From Gammaproteobacteria bacterium (GTDB lineage Bacteria > Pseudomonadota > Gammaproteobacteria > GCA-001735895), in NCBI GenBank assembly GCA_022340305.1, contig JAJDOF010000045.1:1-61941 (forward strand): a DNA stretch of 61,941 nucleotides. Direction: 5' to 3'. Position numbers and translations under genes: made by a program. The notes beneath the pieces were generated by a model. It did not search any database and was not told where the DNA came from. It was given only the letters and a program-made list of their open reading frames with translations. Numbering within the stretch: position 1 is the first letter of the stretch; every line of letters starts with the position of its first letter. Shown in pieces: positions 61,697 through 61,941 of this stretch.

Positions 61697-61941
61697 TCAA
61701 TAAGATTCTTTCATCAGCACGTAGTGCTCGGCCACGTAGGACAGGAATTCGATTTCACGCTCGCTCAAGGGGCGTTTTTGCACCACCGGGTTGCCGAGGT
61801 AGAGGTAGCCGGATGCAAGCACCTTGTTGGGTGGCACCAGGCTGCCGGAACCGATCATGACGCGATCCTCGATGACGGCATTGTCGGTGACGATCGAGCC
61901 CATGCCGATCAGGCACTGGTTGCCGATGCGACAACCGTGCA
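61697..61941 (-). CDS. Gamma-carbonic anhydrase-like hexapeptide protein, C-terminal part (cut by window edge)
   Basis: The last 80 residues of a left-handed beta-helix protein: [35 protein letters not shown] and [20 protein letters not shown] are the repeat strands and closing helix region of the YrdA/PaaY/CaiE gamma-carbonic-anhydrase family. HGC supplies one zinc histidine; the others lie outside the window. Activity cannot be judged. Confidence 0.9.
   Translation of the reverse strand, partial: HGCRIGNQCLIGMGSIVTDNAVIEDRVMIGSGSLVPPNKVLASGYLYLGNPVVQKRPLSEREIEFLSYVAEHYVLMKESY

Overview
The window (about 57% G+C by eye) is ordinary chromosomal DNA of a gammaproteobacterium, densely coded on both strands, with no transposase, integrase, phage gene, CRISPR array, rRNA or tRNA that I could see. 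Gene families that point to Gammaproteobacteria are SbmA, RlmG, Xni, RluE, an argS-SPOR pair, rplU-rpmA-obgE-proB, and a class II ribonucleotide reductase split as in Pseudomonas. A Rhodobacter-type phosphoribulokinase and an oligomeric ATP sulfurylase of the kind used by sulfur oxidisers suggest, but do not prove, a sulfur-oxidising and CO2-fixing (or facultatively so) lifestyle, probably marine.

Left part (1-16 kb): the start of glnA with an NtrC-like operator; a tightly overlapping PP-loop / TusA-like / CDF operon; trmB; an SLC13 anion transporter; phosphoribulokinase; a TatD nuclease; NRDE, sbmA and hemH; an AT-rich gap with paired DnaA boxes; then priA, argS and a SPOR protein. Middle (16-32 kb): a YgjP-like metallopeptidase and Kef-type antiporter, a fatty-acid-hydroxylase family protein overlapping rlmG, split nrdJ, a cell-envelope group (DUF2207, LemA, L,D-transpeptidase, and a TPR protein broken by an in-frame amber codon), and xni-rluE-fructosamine kinase.

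The most interesting block is 32.1-41.7 kb, ten co-directional genes. They encode a basic-amino-acid/opine ABC importer, a three-part flavin/[2Fe-2S] oxidase of the opine oxidase / HcnABC type, a guanidinobutyrase-like ureohydrolase, a nitrilase-family amidase and a tryptophan-2-monooxygenase-like flavoprotein. Read together, they spell a route from an arginine opine (for example octopine) to arginine, 4-guanidinobutyramide, 4-guanidinobutyrate, and finally GABA plus urea. The individual steps are known chemistry; their packaging into one operon is the candidate new system.

Right part (41.7-61.9 kb): betaine-homocysteine methyltransferase, ispB, ATP sulfurylase, a zinc uptake locus (znuA divergent from zur-znuC-znuB around one Zur box), two lipid-linked glycosyltransferases, an adenylate-cyclase-like/TolB/TPR protein with altered catalytic residues, an imine-reductase-like enzyme, a cupin, rplU-rpmA-obgE-proB, a flavodoxin-like reductase and a DODA-type dioxygenase, a DMT exporter divergent from a LysR regulator, rubredoxin and the end of a gamma-carbonic anhydrase. 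ispB and rplU, often neighbours, are here 11 kb apart.

All assignments come from reading translations and motifs by eye; no database search was run.
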